This document shows, in pieces, positions 22,088-32,983 of a stretch of 64,000 bases of DNA. How positions within the stretch are numbered: position 1 is the stretch's first letter; every line of letters starts with the position of its first letter. The notes beneath the pieces are model-generated. The model did not search any database. It had not been told where the DNA came from and saw nothing but the letters and a program-made list of their open reading frames with translations. The stretch is taken from NCBI GenBank assembly GCA_014526335.1, contig JACTAT010000009.1:1870446-1934445 (forward strand), written 5' to 3'. The DNA comes from Chrysaora quinquecirrha. Lineage: Eukaryota; Cnidaria; Scyphozoa; Semaeostomeae; Pelagiidae. The translations under genes and the position numbers were made by a program.

Positions 22088-22342
22088 GTTCTCTTGTCCA
22101 CAATGGTATCGTCAATTGATCGCGACATATGCCTGCAAATTGTTGCTTTCAGTATTGTTTGTAATTTTTCAGTTCTGCTATTTGCTTCATGTTTTCTTTT
22201 TATCTTGATGCAGATATTGCCAATGTATAGACACTGCGAGGGGCACTTGGTTGACTTTGTGCTTAGGCTTCATGCTTTCATGATATGGCTCTGATAAATG
22301 TTGAAAGTCCTGGAATTTATATGTTAATCTAATATTGTAGTA

Positions 22343-22934
22343 CTAATGTTGTATATTTATTAAGAATAGCTTTCCTGGCTTGGCACGTTTTATATAAGAA
22401 CTGGTATATACGAAATTAGTATTCTGCTGGCATGTATTTTGACTAAAAGTGTCTTTGTTTCTAAACCAATAGACCTTTTTAATCTTTGCAAAAAATTCAG
22501 CTGTTTTACTGTTTTTTTTTTTACAAAAATCGGAAATATGAGGGTCGAAATTCAACTTATTATCAAGTTTTACACCAAATTGTTCCATAGCGGATTCTGT
22601 TTTTATATTATGACCCTTGATGTTAATGTTGATACCAGTGGGGTCAGATCGGTCCTTCTTTAAAATGATGGCTTGAAATTTATCAGGATTAGCAATCATT
22701 TCATTGTAAGATAGCCAATCCAAGGTAACATTAGACTCTTCTTCCAAAACGTTCACTAGATCAGGTATATTCTTGGAGAAAAATTCTAGGGTATTGTCGT
22801 CGGCATAGTTGTAAATAGTTGCTTGTTGTATAAATAAAAAAAGGTCATGTCTGTAAAAGTTAAAAAGAATAGGACATAAAACAGAGCCTTCAGGAACACC
22901 TGAGAGAAGAGTCTAAAATGAACCATAGGTGTTG
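22343..22934 (-). pseudogene. LINE reverse transcriptase, middle part
   Basis: From right to left the minus strand reads TLLSGVPEGSVLCPILF, a stretch of the fingers/palm, NYADDNTLEFF with the catalytic YADD, then WLSYNEMIANPDKFQAIIL and FGVKLDNKLNFDPHI of the thumb side. This is the RT domain of a CR1/jockey-like non-LTR element. A TAG stop lies just before TLLSG, and the reading shifts frame near 22800. The right end is cut exactly by the gypsy LTR at 22935. Beyond the left end no more of ORF2 is seen. Confidence 0.85.
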
Positions 22935-23257
22935 TGTAACGTGTCTTCAACTGCGGGTTCAGCAGGTATAGCCATCAAACACAGATCGATCACCAAGAGA
23001 GAGAGAAAGAGAGACTTGTGTGCTTTCTCCAGACTTATTCAAGACTGAATTATATTTTAAATCTTAACATTATATCACGAAATCTGATTTACATCAATCA
23101 ACACATATAACACATTTTACAGTAAACAGGACATTACAGAGACAGCAATCACAGTGTTACAACACCACACCTTTACAGTACAAACAGTGACAGGAAATAA
23201 TCTACACACACATGTACATGTTATTTTTTGGGAAATCACGAAGTCACGAATATTACA
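22935..23257 (-). repeat. 3' LTR of the gypsy element
   Basis: This 323-bp repeat begins TGTAATATTCGTGACTTCG and ends GACACGTTACA in element orientation. It holds a GA-rich run (AGAGAGAGAAAGAGAG on the plus strand) near 23000. It keeps about 31 bases, near 23020-23050, that are missing from the other LTR. Confidence 0.95.
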
Positions 23258-24300
23258 CCCACCCCTCCCTTACATTTTGGACAAGCAGTAATGTACGTTA
23301 ATGTGCTACAGCATTTCCAAATCGATCTGGAGGATTTATGACTTGACGGAGGTGTGGAGGCGCGGAGGTCTGGCAGCACCCTTTCAACATTCCTTGGGTT
23401 TCCCCTTTGTGGAACAGCATCAGCTGTGTCTCCAACAGCAAAGCCTGGGGTTTCAGGAACTGGGTGGACTGGTAGGCCCCTGCCTAGGGGGAGGGAACAA
23501 ACCTTGAGTAGGTTGTGGTGGGCAATAAGGGATTTCCCCCATAAAGATGTTAACTTATAGTTGACCCCTTCCCGGGAGGATACAGTGTATGGACCAGTCC
23601 ATCTCTTACCAAATTTCCAGTGCTTGGGGCGCCAAAGCCAAACAGTCTGGCCTGGTTCAAAGGGTTGCCAATCTCTCTTACTCCTACTGTTATACTGAGT
23701 GGCTTGTCGAGATCTAGCAACTTGCAGGTGACGCTGAGCTAACTGGTTAGAATGATGAATGGCCTTTTGCAATGACTGAGCATAATCTGACTGGCTATTG
23801 GGGTTGTGAAGAGGGACACCCAGCTCTACCTCAATTGGCATACGAGCTTTGCGCCCAAACACCATCTCATATGGAGAAATGCCTGAAGACTCGTGCACAC
23901 TGGTGTTGTAAGCAAAGACTGCTTGATCCAACAAATCATCCCAATCTAATCTGTGTTCTGACACAAAACTAGAGATAATGCCTTGAAGTGTGCGATTTTG
24001 CCGTTCAACTAACCCATCGCACTGAGGGTGATAAGCAGTTGTCCTGGTTTTCTTAATCCCCATGATATTATAGACCTCATGCATGAGGGTGCTGTCAAAG
24101 TTACGGCCTTGGTCTGAATGGAGGACAGTTGGGGGCCCAAAGCGGGAAAACACCTTAGAAACAAGAACCTGTGCAACTGTTGAGGCTTTCTGATCCTTGG
24201 TAGCAAATGCTTCACACCATTTGGTAAAATGGTCCATCATGACCAGAATGTGTTTGTTACCATGGGCTGTCTCAGGGGAGAGGTCCCATGTAGTCCATGG
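23236..24300 (-). pseudogene. Gypsy integrase, catalytic core and C-terminal part
   Basis: The open frame continues the integrase after a one-base break near 24280. It shows MMDHFTKWCEAF, HSDQGRNF (second catalytic Asp), a core ending VERQNRTLQGII (catalytic Glu), YEMVFGRKARMPIE, and a GPY-type C-terminal module (KRWTGPYTV). The first catalytic Asp (WAMDYMGPLP) lies in the upstream frame. Translation runs through the polypurine tract and stops just inside the LTR at 23236. The enzyme would insert the element's DNA into the genome. Confidence 0.9.
23258..23272 (-). promoter_or_regulatory. Polypurine tract
   Basis: AAGGGAGGGGTGGG on the minus strand directly abuts the 3' LTR, where plus-strand DNA synthesis starts in this family. 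Confidence 0.85.
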
Positions 24301-27162
24301 CCCAAAAGACAAAGGGTTCACTAACCTGAATAGGCTGCATGGGTGCTCTAGTGGCATGGGGGTCATGTTTAGTCTGACTACATTCCATGCAATTCTGGAT
24401 AAAAGTCTGGATGGAGTCCTGCATGTTGGGCCAAAAGAAGCGCTCCCTAGCCCGAGCGATGGTGCGATTAATACCCATATGACCCCCAGAGGGACTACTG
24501 TGTAAGCCATGCAAGACATTATCAACTAAGCTTGATGGAAGCACAAAGGCATGTTGAGGAAAAGCATTGCTAGGGTCTACAGATTTCATTAAGAGGCCAT
24601 TGCTTACAAACAGCTTATCCCAGTGTATCCAGTAGGAATGCAGATTTCTGTTACCCTTCCAAACGAATGCTGGGGGCCGGGGAAAACACTGCTCTTTCAT
24701 TTCAATAACCTTGTGGATGTCAGGATCATTATGCTGAGCTTGGTATAAGTCAGTATCTTGGGCAAGCCCTACAAGGCAGTTCACAGCAGTAGATGGAGGG
24801 GGAACTTTATGATTTAATCTGGAAAGGGCATCAGCATTCTGGTTTGAGCCCCCGGGACGATGCTTGACAGTGAAGTCAAATTCTTGGAGGTCCATGATCC
24901 ACCTGGCCACCCTACCCTTAGGCTGAATAGAATGTAACCATTTCAGTGCACTATTGTCAGTGACAAGGCAGAATTGATGGCCTAGGAGGTAGACCCGGAA
25001 GTGCTCAGTGGCAAAGACAACAGCTAAGGCTTCCTTTTCCATGGTGGTGTAATTGCGCTCCCTCCCACTAAGAGTGCGGCTAGCATAAGCTATAACCCTT
25101 TCATGCCCTGTCTCATCTAGTTGTGCTAAGACAGCCCCCAAACCAACATCAGAGGCATCTGTTTGTAAAATAAAGGGCCTATCAAACCTGGGGTATGCTA
25201 AAATAGGGGCTGAACAAAGAGCTGTTTTAAGCTGCTTGAAAGCTGCATCTGTGGTATCGGTCCAGGTAAACTTTGCAGCTTTTTTTGTTAATTCGGTTAA
25301 CGGAGAGGCAATGGTGGCAAAATTGGGAATGAACCGTCTATAATATCCTGCAAGCCCTAAGAAAGACCTAAGTGAGTCTAAATTAGATGGGACTGGGATG
25401 TCTTGCACAGCTTTAATCTTGGAGGGGTCAGTATGAATCCCATCCTTGGAAACGGTATGCCCGAGATAAACTACTTCATCAGCACCAAAAGAGCATTTAG
25501 ACGCCTTAACACGGAGGTTTTGCTCCCGGAAGCATTGTAAAACAGAATGTAGACGTTTACAATGTTGGTCTATGTCCTTAGAGAAAACTATAACGTCATC
25601 AAAATAGCATAAACATATTTCGTAAGCAAGACCTGATAGAACAATGCCTATGGCGCGTGAAAAAGTAGCAGGTGCAGTGGAAAGACCATATGGCATTCGC
25701 ATAAATTCGTACAGACCACTATGAGTCATAAAAGCAGTTTTTTCCCTGTCCTCTGGGCTCATGCTAACTTGCCAATAGCCGCTGCGAAGATCTAATGTGC
25801 TAAAGAGGCTATACCCATTCAAAGCATCAAGAAGGTCATCCACCCTAGGGAGGGGATTGGCATCTTGCTTGGTCACCAGATTCAATTTTCGGTAGTCAAT
25901 GCAAAAGCGAAATGAGCCATCCTTCTTTTTGACAAGGACTATGGGAGAGGACCAAGGACTAGTGCTAGGTTGGATAACCCCCTGGGACAGCATTTCATCG
26001 ACCTGCCTATCAACCTCAGCACGATAATGATATGGTAGGCGCCTAGGGTATTGTCTAATGGGTGATGCATCTCCTGTGTTGATGTGATGAGCTGTGACAG
26101 TGGTGTGGCCTAGACTATTGGCAAAAACATCAGGAAAGGCTAGCAAGGTATCTAAAATCTTCTTTCTGTCCATGACTGCTAATGTGGGACAAACTGCTGC
26201 TTGTAGTTCTGCTAAAGTGCTGTCTTCTACTGGGGAGACACTGCTAACACTAGCACAGACTCTGTCAACTGATGGCTGTGACGATGATGAGACAGACTCT
26301 ACAACAGGGAAAAATCGAGCAATTTTCTGACCTGCGTGCAACTCAACACTTGACTCAGAAGGATTCATGATTCTAACAGGAACTTTACTAGAATGCACCT
26401 GACCTACTGTATATGCTGTAAGATAAGCCTGGTCATCAGAGTCAGTCAAACTACATACTAGGCCTAGTTGCTCAGAGTAACCTCTAGGGACCTTGGCCTG
26501 AAGAACACTCTCTGATCTAGGTGGAATAGAGGTACTATCAGTAAGAGTCAGAGAAATTGGCCCTTTGCAGGATGACTGTATAAAAACAGGTGGAACCTCC
26601 CCTTGGGGAACACTGGATGTGACGGAACAGTTGACCGATGTAGAGCTAAAAGAGGGAACCCAAGGGGTTAAAGGAGTACTGCCATGGGGACCCTGTAGAG
26701 CATACAAATGCCCACTAAAAGCTAACTGTAACTGATAGGCTGCAATAAAATCCCACCCCAGAACGCATTGTAAAGGCTGTAACACATTGTCACAAACAAG
26801 AAAATCACATTTAAACACAAAAGCACTACCAGGAAAGGAGAACTGGAGAGCCGTAACACCAGATGAGTGCAATGGCTGACCAGTTATAGAAATGCATGAG
26901 TTGGAAACGCTTCTCAGCTTGGGAGGGGGAATGTTTTGCTGTGTACAGCTGTCCAAAATGTTTTGAAACGCATCAAAACCCAAAATAGACTGCATCGACC
27001 CCGTGTCGACAAGAGCAGACAGCTGTACACCGGAGAAAGAACAAGAAATGAGGGGTTGGCGAGGGACTGATTCACCGAGGGGGGCTGAAGCAGTTCCAAC
27101 AGTGAAAATAGCGGGGTGCTCATCGTGCCAACCTAATAATGAGGCACCCCTTGGTAGTTTAA
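24272..27162 (-). CDS. Gypsy Pol: protease, RT, RNase H, integrase zinc finger
   Basis: Pol opens in the -1 frame at the slippery site 27157-27163 and runs to 24272. Retropepsin comes first (SALVDTGSM, DTG at 26999-27007). RT then shows PWSSPIVLVKKKDGSFRFC, DANPLPRVDD, LDLRSGYWQV, MPYGLSTAPATF and the catalytic CYFDDVIVF near 25600. RNase H shows LQTDASDVGLGAVL, YTTMEKEALAVV and VTDNSALKWL. The integrase HHCC finger (GGHMGI to CMECSQ) and the first integrase Asp (MDYMGP) close it. A frame break near 24280 cuts it off from the rest of integrase. YFDD replaces the common YLDD or YIDD. Confidence 0.95.
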
Positions 27163-28097
27163 AGAAAACTTACGACCTGGATTGTGAGAGCTTGCATTAG
27201 CATCAAAATTAATGTTCTGATTGTTCACACAGTTCTGGGCAACATGGCCCCATCCGGCGCATAGGGAACATCTTGGACAGTTTTTTCGTTTCTGGCAAAA
27301 GCGAACAATGTGGCCTTCTTCCCCACAAAAATAGCAGCGTAGTGATGACCTTCGAGCCATAGGGCGTCCTGGTGGGCTTGAGTCCAGCATACTGGGATGT
27401 TTTCTGGTATCAGAGATAGACTAGCTGCAATAAGCTTGGCCTGGCCATCGGCAATTTGATCCAGCAGGCCGTTGACAGTGTCCAGCTGAGTTTGTTGGCG
27501 GTCTAGCTGCTGTTGTTGCTGTTGGAAACGGTCATCGTGGCCGTGGGCATCGTGAGATGGTGGCTGGGCAGCAACCGCAGAAGAAATACTATTTGGCGGC
27601 AAACTCTTCAAAGAACGAAACCGTTGGGCGAAGGAGGTCATGACAGCCAAGGTGGGTGTAGGGTCATGTTCCAGCAGCTTGAGTTGCATTTCCCCGGGCA
27701 GCCCTTTGAGAAACTGGCGTCGTAGGAGAGCATCAAACGCCGTGGGAGACAGGTCGGGCTCAGCATTCTTTAAGGTTTCTTTGAGGCGCCAGAGAAATAG
27801 GTTCGGGTCTTCGGCTGGGCGTAGGCGTTGGTCCTCAAATTCTCGATAATAGCGTTCACGGTCAGTGGCTGGCGAAAAGCATCGCTGAAGACTGGCGACT
27901 AGGCGGTCCAAAGACACTTTATCCCCATCGGGCAATGAATCGAAATAGGTGGCAGCAGGGCCTTGGAGAAAGGCAGGCAATTTTTTAAGTTGAGCGGTAT
28001 CGTCCCATTCATTTGCCTGGGCACATCGCTTAAAATGTCTCAACCACGCACCAAAATTCCCTGAACTAAAGCGCTCTGGTACGATAAAACTAGGCAT
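27133..28097 (-). pseudogene. Gypsy Gag with zinc knuckle, one frame break
   Basis: ATG at 28097 directly follows the primer site. The first 225 or so residues are a capsid-type Gag (FGAWLRHFKRC, KLPAFLQGPAATYF, EFEDQRLRP, FLWRLKETL, LRRQFLKGLP), followed by a Gln-rich helix. A one-base break near 27415 moves the rest into the frame that ends at 27133. This part has two CCHC knuckles: CYFCGEEGHIVRFC and CSLCAGWGHVAQNC. Gag would coat the RNA in cytoplasmic particles. The overlap with Pol and the slippery heptamer explain how Pol is reached. Confidence 0.9.
27157..27163 (-). promoter_or_regulatory. -1 frameshift slippery heptamer T TTA AAC
   Basis: On the minus strand the zinc-knuckle frame of Gag reads TCT TTA AAC, the canonical X XXY YYZ heptamer. 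Slipping back one base gives CTA CCA AGG, which is exactly the protease frame of Pol. Gag stops eight codons further on. A downstream pseudoknot or stem was not worked out. Confidence 0.8.
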
Positions 28098-28115
28098 ACC
28101 TGTGCTCTGTCACCA
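28098..28115 (-). promoter_or_regulatory. Primer-binding site
   Basis: TGGTGACAGAGCACAGGT starts three bases after the 5' LTR. TGG is complementary to a tRNA 3' CCA end. I cannot name the tRNA. The gypsy remnant near 61390 has a related site, TGGTGACAGGAGCGGGAT. Confidence 0.75.
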
Positions 28116-28118
28116 ATT

Positions 28119-28410
28119 TGTAACGTGTCTTCAACTGCGGGTTCAGCAGGTATAGCCATCAAACACAGATCGATCACCAAGAGAGAGAGAAAGAGAGACT
28201 TGTGTATTTTAAATCTTAACATTATATCACGAAATCTGATTTACATCAATCAACACATATAACACATTTTACAGTAAACAGGACATTACAGAGACAGCCA
28301 TTCACAGTGTTACAACACCACACCTTTACAGTACAAACAGTGACAGGAAATAATCTACACACACATGTACATGTTATTTTTTGGGAAATCACGAAGTCAC
28401 GAATATTACA
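28119..28410 (-). repeat. 5' LTR of the gypsy element
   Basis: This 292-bp copy of the LTR lacks the segment found near 23020-23050 in the other copy and differs from it at about one more place (GCCATTCAC against GCAATCAC). It has the same TGTAAT and TTACA ends. Confidence 0.95.
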
Positions 28411-28492
28411 GAAGGACTGCGACAAGTCAATCACCATGACAGCTAACTGACTCTAGGGAAACCGAGGGGGAATCCAGCAAAGTTTGGGTCCC
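28411..28492 (-). pseudogene. Possible LINE RT scrap between gypsy and the array
   Basis: The minus strand reads AVMVIDLSQSF up to the LTR edge, resembling the VVMxDLSKAFD motif of LINE reverse transcriptases that precedes GVPQGS by about 70 residues. A stop lies a few codons earlier. With only 13 residues in favour, this is tentative, but strand and position fit the RT fragment beyond the gypsy element. Confidence 0.4.
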
Positions 28493-31400
28493 CAATCCTG
28501 GCCATAACACAGGTGTTGCGAAAAAGTGAGTTTCCTTCATTTTGTCACTCACTTCAGAAAAAACAGCCTAATTTTGAAAATCAGAAAAACAGCCTAATTT
28601 TGAAAATCCCCTCCCCCATTTCAATGTTGTTTCATTATGAAGTACAGTAATGGAAAATGACGGAATTTAAGAAATATCAACAAACAACATTGAGTTGGGG
28701 AAGGGGTCCCTAAATAAAATTATTTCTGTTTCTATAGAAATTCTCAACCCTTATGGCCAAGATTGTCTTTGGAAAAGTGTGAAAAGCTCCTTGAAGAGTG
28801 TGTGTTCTAATGCGCATTATAGCCAAGACTTATATTGAATAGGACTCATCAGTCTAAATGGACATTTTCCCCTGCATTAACAACTGTCTCATTCACCACA
28901 TCAATATTTTGTGGCCTAGAATGACCAGAATATTGATCCTAATATGCGCGCTCAATTTTGCTGAATTGGCCGGCGAGGTAGCGAGGCTTGAATAACGTAC
29001 ATGCAATTTTGGCCTGAGCAATTCACTGGCTCTTTGTCTTGTAATGGTTATATTTCGACAATATTCTGTTTCACTCGCGATTTTCTTGTTTTTTGTATAT
29101 TTATACTTGTTTCTTCCCCAAGTAAGAAAGATTCTCAACAGGTAACAGTAACGAAAATTTCTATAAGGCTCAGTACTGATTTTCAACGGGTAACACGGGT
29201 AACGGCAAATATATTAAAATATTATAGAAATATTTTAATATATTTGCCGTTACCCGTGTTACCCGTTGAAAATCAGTACTGAGCCTTATAGAAATTTTCG
29301 TTACCCGTTGCGTTACCCGTGCGTTACCCGTGTGTTACCCGTTGGCAAATGTTTATAATCCTGATTTCGTGCATGAAACTTTAGGTGAGACCTCAGTATG
29401 CAAAATTTCTTAACTTCAAATGAATTTTCACGGTAAGGAGACAGGATAACACTGTTTTGCTGTTGCCTGAAAGGCAACAAGTCATTAGCTTCATTTGCGA
29501 CGTTACTTAGTAAATTAACAGAAATTCTAAACCAACTTGAAGTCTAGTCTTATTGGCCATCTGGGGCATATCTTTTCATTCAAGTTTCCTATCAATCACT
29601 AGCTAATTGATGTAAATTTATCACCAAGTGTTAAGAATGCTTCACAACTTCATGAGAGACCAAGTTTCCATAAAAACATCGAGATATTACGAAATTTGGG
29701 TGTATTATTATTTACTCACGGCATCATACTTTCCATCAACAATAAACATGCTGATGTCTATTTCACTAATTTCATCTTTTTCATGCTAAAAACTTGCGCT
29801 TTATTTGATCTGTTGCTGGAAAAGCACAAACTTTAACCCCAATAACTCAGATTTTTGCTACCTAAGGCCCCTCATTTGGTGCCTATCCTATGCCGTGACG
29901 TCAGAATACCAATTCAGACGTCATAGCAGAAAATGGGGACACTGCACAAAGATTTCGTTGGCAGATTTGAGTTCTACAGGTAAAAATTATATAGGATTGA
30001 CCCTTGTGATATGTTTCTGTAAGCTTTAGGCAAAAACATTTCTCAGACAATCCTGGCCATTAGGTGTTGCGAAAAAAGTGAGTTTCCTTCATTTTGTCAC
30101 TCACTTCAGAAAAACAGCCTAATTTTTGAAAATCCCCCCCCTCCCCCCATTTCAATGTTGTTTCATTATGAAGTACAGTAATGGAAAATGACGGAATTTA
30201 AGAAATATCAACAAACAACATTGAGTTGGGGGGAAGGGGTTCCCTAAATAAAATTATTTCTGTTTCTATAGAAATTCTCAACCCTTATGGCCAAGATTGT
30301 CTTTGGAAAAGTGTGAAAAGCTCCTTGAAGAGTGTGTGTTCTAATGCGCATTATAGCCAAGACTTATATTGAATAGGACTCATCAGTCTAAATGGACATT
30401 TTCCCCTGCATTAACAACTGTCTCATTCACCACATCAATATTTTGTGGCCTAGAATGACCAGAATATTGATCCTAATATGCGCGCTCAATTTTGCTGAAT
30501 TGGCCGGCGAGGTAGCGAGGCTTGAATAACGTACATGCAATTTTGGCCTGAGCAATTCACTGGCTCTTTGTCTTGTAATGGTTATATTTCGACAATATTC
30601 TGTTTCACTCGCGATTTTCTTGTTTTTTGTATATTTATACTTGTTTCTTCCCCAAGTAAGAAAGATTCTCAACGGGTAACACACGGGTAACGCACGGGTA
30701 ACGCAACGGGTAACGAAAATTTCTATAAGGCTCAGTACTGATTTTCAACAGGTAACACAGGTAACGGCAAATATATTAAAATATTATAGAAATATTTTAA
30801 TATATTTGCCGTTACCTGTGTTACCTGTTGAAAATCAGTACTGAGCCTTATAGAAATTTTCGTTACCCGTTGCGTTACCCGTGCGTTACCCGTGTGTTAC
30901 CCGTTGGCAAATGTTTATAATCCTGATTTCGTGCATGAAACTTTAGGTGAGACCTCAGTATGCAAAATTTCTTAACTTCAAATGAATTTTCACGGTAAGG
31001 AGACAGGATAACACTGTTTTGCTGTTGCCTGAAAGGCAACAAGTCATTAGCTTCATTTGCGACGTTACTTAGTAAATTAACAGAAATTCTAAACCAACTT
31101 GAAGTCTAGTCTTATTGGCCATCTGGGGCATATCTTTTCATTCAAGTTTCCTATCAATCACTAGCTAATTGATGTAAATTTATCACCAAGTGTTAAGAAT
31201 GCTTCACAACTTCATGAGAGACCAAGTTTCCATAAAAACATCGAGATATTACGAAATTTGGGTGTATTATTATTTACTCACGGCATCATACTTTCCATCA
31301 ACAATAAACATGCTGATGTCTATTTCACTAATTTCATCTTTTTCATGCTAAAAAACTTGCGCTTTATTTGATCTGTTGCTGGAAAAGCACAAACTTTAAC

Positions 31401-32955
31401 CCCAATAACTCAGATTTTTGCTACCTAAGGCCCCTCATTTGGTGCCTATCCTATGCCGTGACGTCAGAATACCAATTCAGACGTCATAGCAGAAAATGGG
31501 GACACTGCACAAAGATTTCGTTGGCAGATTTGAGTTCTACAGGTAAAAATTATATAGGATTGACCCTTGTGATATGTTTCTGTAAGCTTTAGGCAAAAAC
31601 ATTTCTCAGACAATCCTGGCCATAAGGTGTTGCGAAAAAAGTGAGTTTCCTTCATTTTGTCACTCACTTCAGAAAAACAGCCTAATTTTTGAAAATCCCC
31701 CCTCCCCCAATTTCAATGTTGTTTCATTATGAAGTACAGTAATGGAAAATGACGGAATTTAAGAAATATCAACAAACAACATTGAGTTGGGGGGAAGGGG
31801 GGTCCCTAAATAAAATTATTTCTGTTTCTATAGAAATTCTCAACCCTTATGGCCAAGATTGTCTTTGGAAAAGTGTGAAAAGCTCCTTGAAGAGTGTGTG
31901 TTCTAATGCGCATTATAGCCAAGACTTATATTGAATAGGACTCATCAGTCTAAATGGACATTTTCCCCTGCATTAACAACTGTCTCATTCACCACATCAA
32001 TATTTTGTGGCCTAGAATGACCAGAATATTGATCCTAATATGCGCGCTCAATTTTGCTGAATTGGCCGGCGAGGTAGCGAGGCTTGAATAACGTACATGC
32101 AATTTTGGCCTGAGCAATTCACTGGCTCTTTGTCTTGTAATGGTTATATTTCGACAATATTCTGTTTCACTCGCGATTTTCTTGTTTTTTGTATATTTAT
32201 ACTTGTTTCTTCCCCAAGTAAGAAAGATTCTCAACAGGTAACACACGGGAACGCACAGGTAACGCAAAGGTAACGAAAATTTATAGAAGGCTCAGTACTA
32301 TATTTTCGTTACCAGTGTAACACTGGTAACGGCAAATATATTAAAATATTATAGAAATATTTTAATATATTTGCGTTACTGTGCGTTACCTGTGTGTTAC
32401 CCGTTGGCAAATGTTTATAATCCTGATTTCGTGCATGAAACTTTAGGTGAGACCTCAGTATGCAAAATTTCTTAACTTCAAATGAATTTTCACGGTAAGG
32501 AGACAGGATAACACTGTTTTGCTGTTGCCTGAAAGGCAACAAGTCATTAGCTTCATTTGCGACGTTACTTAGTAAATTAACAGAAATTCTAAACCAACTT
32601 GAAGTCTAGTCTTATTGGCCATCTGGGGCATATCTTTTCATTCAAGTTTCCTATCAATCACTAGCTAATTGATGTAAATTTATCACCAAGTGTTAAGAAT
32701 GCTTCACAACTTCATGAGAGACCAAGTTTCCATAAAAACATCGAGATATTACGAAATTTGGGTGTATTATTATTTACTCACGGCATCATACTTTCCATCA
32801 ACAATAAACATGCTGATGTCTATTTCACTAATTTCATCTTTTCATGCTAAAACTTGCGCTTTATTTGATCTGTTGCTGGAAAAGCACAAACTTTAACCCC
32901 AATAACTCAGATTTTTGCTACCTAAGGCCCCTCATTTGGTGCCTATCCTATGCCG

Positions 32956-32983
32956 TGACGTCAGAATACCAATTCAGACGTCA
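32956..32983. promoter_or_regulatory. TGACGTCA pair (CRE-like), one per array unit
   Basis: A full TGACGTCA octamer at 32956-32963 is followed 12 bases later by AGACGTCA. The pair is repeated in every full unit (for example 31458, 34516, 45276). TGACGTCA is the binding site of CREB/ATF-type bZIP factors in animals. Whether it acts as a promoter element here is unknown. Confidence 0.4.

Larger units (their letters stand above)
22935..28410 (-). mobile_element. Ty3/gypsy LTR retrotransposon, nearly complete
   Basis: This 5.5-kb element lies on the minus strand, with LTRs at 22935-23257 and 28119-28410, a primer-binding site, Gag, a Gag-Pol frameshift site, protease, RT, RNase H, integrase and a polypurine tract in the usual Ty3/gypsy order. 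The LTRs are almost identical apart from one 31-bp length difference, so insertion was recent. Two single-base frame breaks (near 27415 in Gag and near 24280 in integrase) make this copy inactive as read. No target-site duplication is visible: TGTTG on the left against GAAGG on the right. It lies between LINE RT sequences of the same orientation. Confidence 0.95.
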
